A stretch of 6,991 bases of DNA from Methylococcaceae bacterium. GTDB lineage: Bacteria > Pseudomonadota > Gammaproteobacteria > Methylococcales > Methylococcaceae. Shown here in pieces: positions 5,300 to 6,991 of this stretch. The stretch spans positions 1-6,991 of the forward strand of contig VEPB01000341.1 of the NCBI GenBank assembly GCA_012026715.1, given 5' to 3'. Under the pieces are notes generated by a model, which worked only from the letters and a program-made list of their open reading frames with translations, did no database searches and had not been told where the DNA came from. The number at the start of each line of letters is the position of its first letter. Position 1 is the first letter of the stretch. The translations under genes were made by a program, and so were the position numbers.

Positions 5300-6991
5300 A
5301 TGAACCAACACAAGACGCCTCCGTTCGGCAGCCGTGTGCTGACCGCGGTGACGGCGACGCTGCTGGCCTTTTCCACGTCCCAAGTGGTAGCGGACAAGCC
5401 GGCATTGTCTGCTAGCGCCAAGTACAACAAGAAGTCCGGGGTAGTCACCATCAAGGGCAAAACGGCGAAAACGCTGCCGGCGCAGTCGACCGTGTCCATA
5501 TTCGATGCCACAACCGCCAACCCCCTGTACATTCTAAAAACCGGCCCCAAGGGCACCTTCAGCTATAGCGTTCCACGTACCACGCCGCCCTGTACGGTGC
5601 GGGTATCGGCCGGCGGTTCTGAAATCGCGATCAGGGTGGCCGGCACCGGCGAGGCCTGCCGCAAGGCTCCGACGTGCTCGATCACCGGCCCCAGCGTCAC
5701 CTCCTATACCGGCAAGGCGGACATCTCTTTTGCCGCTACCGCGAAAGCCAAGAAGGGCAGTTCGCTGAGCTATGCCTGGAGCTTGAGCGATGGCGCCACC
5801 AGTGACCAGGCCAGTTTCGACCACAGCTTCGCCAATCCGGGCAACTATCGCGCGGACGTCACCGTCGCCGATGCGGCCACGGGATTGAGCTGCTCCGACA
5901 GCATCACCGTCTCCGTCGCTCCCGACCTGACCAATGCCGGCCTGCCGGCCAACGCGGTTCCCCAGGCCGACGCACCCTCGTCAGACCCGGCCAGCCCGGA
6001 AGGCCGCAAGGGCGATAAAGACAGCTTCGTGGTGCTGCCCTACGACGACATGGGCATGCAGGGCGCCGGCAGTTCGGTCAACCTGCCCTACAACCCCTAC
6101 CTCGGCTATAACTCGCTGAACGCCCAGGTGCTGAAGAAAGTCGAGCACAAACCGGTCGTGTTGGATGGCGCCGCGGTTAGCGTGTTCTACTCGGCCGGCT
6201 CGAACCCCAACGATCCTGCCGGCGCTGGCTCCGTCAACTCCACCAGCCAGAACTGGTTTGCGGACACCAAGGAGCCGGGCTCCAACTGGGATCCTGCAAC
6301 CTCCATCTCGTCCCCGCTGGATGCCAAGGGGAATTCCACCAATACCGTGGAGCGGCCGGTGGACATCAAGTTCATCGACGGCCACAACTACAACAGCGAC
6401 AAGGCCGTGGTCCGCAAGACCGAGATGTGGGACCACATCCGCTCCCCCATCGACGAGGCGATCGATCCCACCGCACCACGCGCCGGGATTTCCAACATCG
6501 ATCCGCAGAACCGCTATATTCCGGCGGAACCGCGGCGTCTGACCCACCCTGACGAAGGCGTCGTCGGCAGTTCCGATTCGGCGGCCGGCCGCCGCGCCAT
6601 GCCGGGCATCGACGGACCCTACGCCAAGAACGACCCGCAGCAGATTTCCGCTTACAACACCCAGTCGAAGACCTTCGTCGCCCAGTTCCTGCCGGCGACC
6701 CCGGTGGACGACAAGGGACGTATCAATCCCTATCCGCTGATGCGGGTGGAAGCCAAGGAAGGCAATGCCGTCGTGGCCAAGACCGACGCCGTGTTCAGCG
6801 CCGCCGACGAAGTGGGCTGCAAGCAGTGCCACAGCAAGGGCGGCATCGGTTCCGACGACAGCATCTGGCGTACCCCGGTCACGGAAGCCGAACTGACCAC
6901 CGCCGACGGCAAACCCGGCCCCGCCACCGGCGCCGGCAGCTTCCCGGACGGCGCCAATCCGGCCGCACCGTGGCCGGGCGCCATCCACAAC
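5300..6991 (+). CDS. Secreted PKD-domain c-type cytochrome (C-terminus cut by window edge)
   Basis: The frame is open for 564 codons from ATG 5300 to the window edge. Residues 1-31 form a signal peptide (basic start, hydrophobic core 13-24, likely cleavage after VVA31). Residues about 33-120 look like a small beta-sandwich with cysteines 98 and 120. Residues about 124-208 match a PKD domain: YAWSLSDG, then FDHSFANPGNYRADVTVAD, with Cys126 and Cys198 placed to form a disulfide across it. Residues 209-500 are a Pro/Asn/Asp-rich globular region without heme motifs. The first heme motif is C507KQCH, near the cut, and more may follow outside the window. PKD domains usually serve protein or polysaccharide contacts in extracellular proteins, so a periplasmic or surface-exposed electron-transfer protein is likely. 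It is divergent from the other cytochrome operon and may be driven by a sigma-54 promoter. Substrate and partners are unknown. Confidence 0.9.
   Translation, partial: MNQHKTPPFGSRVLTAVTATLLAFSTSQVVADKPALSASAKYNKKSGVVTIKGKTAKTLPAQSTVSIFDATTANPLYILKTGPKGTFSYSVPRTTPPCTVRVSAGGSEIAIRVAGTGEACRKAPTCSITGPSVTSYTGKADISFAATAKAKKGSSLSYAWSLSDGATSDQASFDHSFANPGNYRADVTVADAATGLSCSDSITVSVAPDLTNAGLPANAVPQADAPSSDPASPEGRKGDKDSFVVLPYDDMGMQGAGSSVNLPYNPYLGYNSLNAQVLKKVEHKPVVLDGAAVSVFYSAGSNPNDPAGAGSVNSTSQNWFADTKEPGSNWDPATSISSPLDAKGNSTNTVERPVDIKFIDGHNYNSDKAVVRKTEMWDHIRSPIDEAIDPTAPRAGISNIDPQNRYIPAEPRRLTHPDEGVVGSSDSAAGRRAMPGIDGPYAKNDPQQISAYNTQSKTFVAQFLPATPVDDKGRINPYPLMRVEAKEGNAVVAKTDAVFSAADEVGCKQCHSKGGIGSDDSIWRTPVTEAELTTADGKPGPATGAGSFPDGANPAAPWPGAIHN

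Noticed and set aside
5981..6988. A 335-codon minus-strand frame opposite the PKD cytochrome
   Set aside because: Its Gly/Val/Arg-rich translation is a shadow of the plus-strand gene, which has a signal peptide, PKD domain and heme motif.

Overview
The window is GC-rich DNA from a Gram-negative bacterium. It carries four exported or membrane proteins that look like parts of a periplasmic and outer-membrane electron-transfer system. There are two divergent multiheme c-type cytochrome genes, a small membrane protein with a four-cysteine cluster, and an outer-membrane beta-barrel. The protein style (large, low-heme-density cytochromes, one with a PKD domain) and base composition suggest a gammaproteobacterial methanotroph such as a Methylococcus relative. 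That is an impression from memory of such proteins; no marker gene in the window proves it.

Left part, minus strand (1-4755): three genes follow each other in one direction, most likely as one operon. The first encodes a 1054-residue secreted cytochrome with seven CXXCH heme motifs, one unusual CX6CH motif and a C-terminal coiled coil. After 54 bases comes a 93-residue protein with two hydrophobic segments flanking a CX7CX2CX2C cluster. After 15 more bases comes a GTG-started, signal-peptide-bearing beta-barrel protein that runs off the left edge of the window. A secreted multiheme cytochrome next to a barrel protein is the layout of porin-cytochrome conduits that carry electrons across the outer membrane; this role is inferred.

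Middle part (4756-5299): a 544-base divergent intergenic region with no credible gene but dense regulatory-looking structure. It holds two 16-base direct repeats exactly 20 bases apart, a 35-base near-perfect palindrome sharing the CGGCAAAT core with those repeats, and a good -24/-12 (sigma-54) promoter match reading to the right. The palindrome lies about 117 bases upstream of the start site predicted from that promoter, where a sigma-54 enhancer-binding protein would be expected.

Right part, plus strand (5300-6991): the N-terminal 564 codons of a second secreted cytochrome, with signal peptide, a beta-sandwich-like region, a PKD domain, a long non-heme stretch and one CXXCH motif near the cut end. 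The gene continues past the right edge. Together the two arms suggest a locus for moving electrons between the periplasm and the cell surface, with at least the right arm possibly under sigma-54 and activator control.
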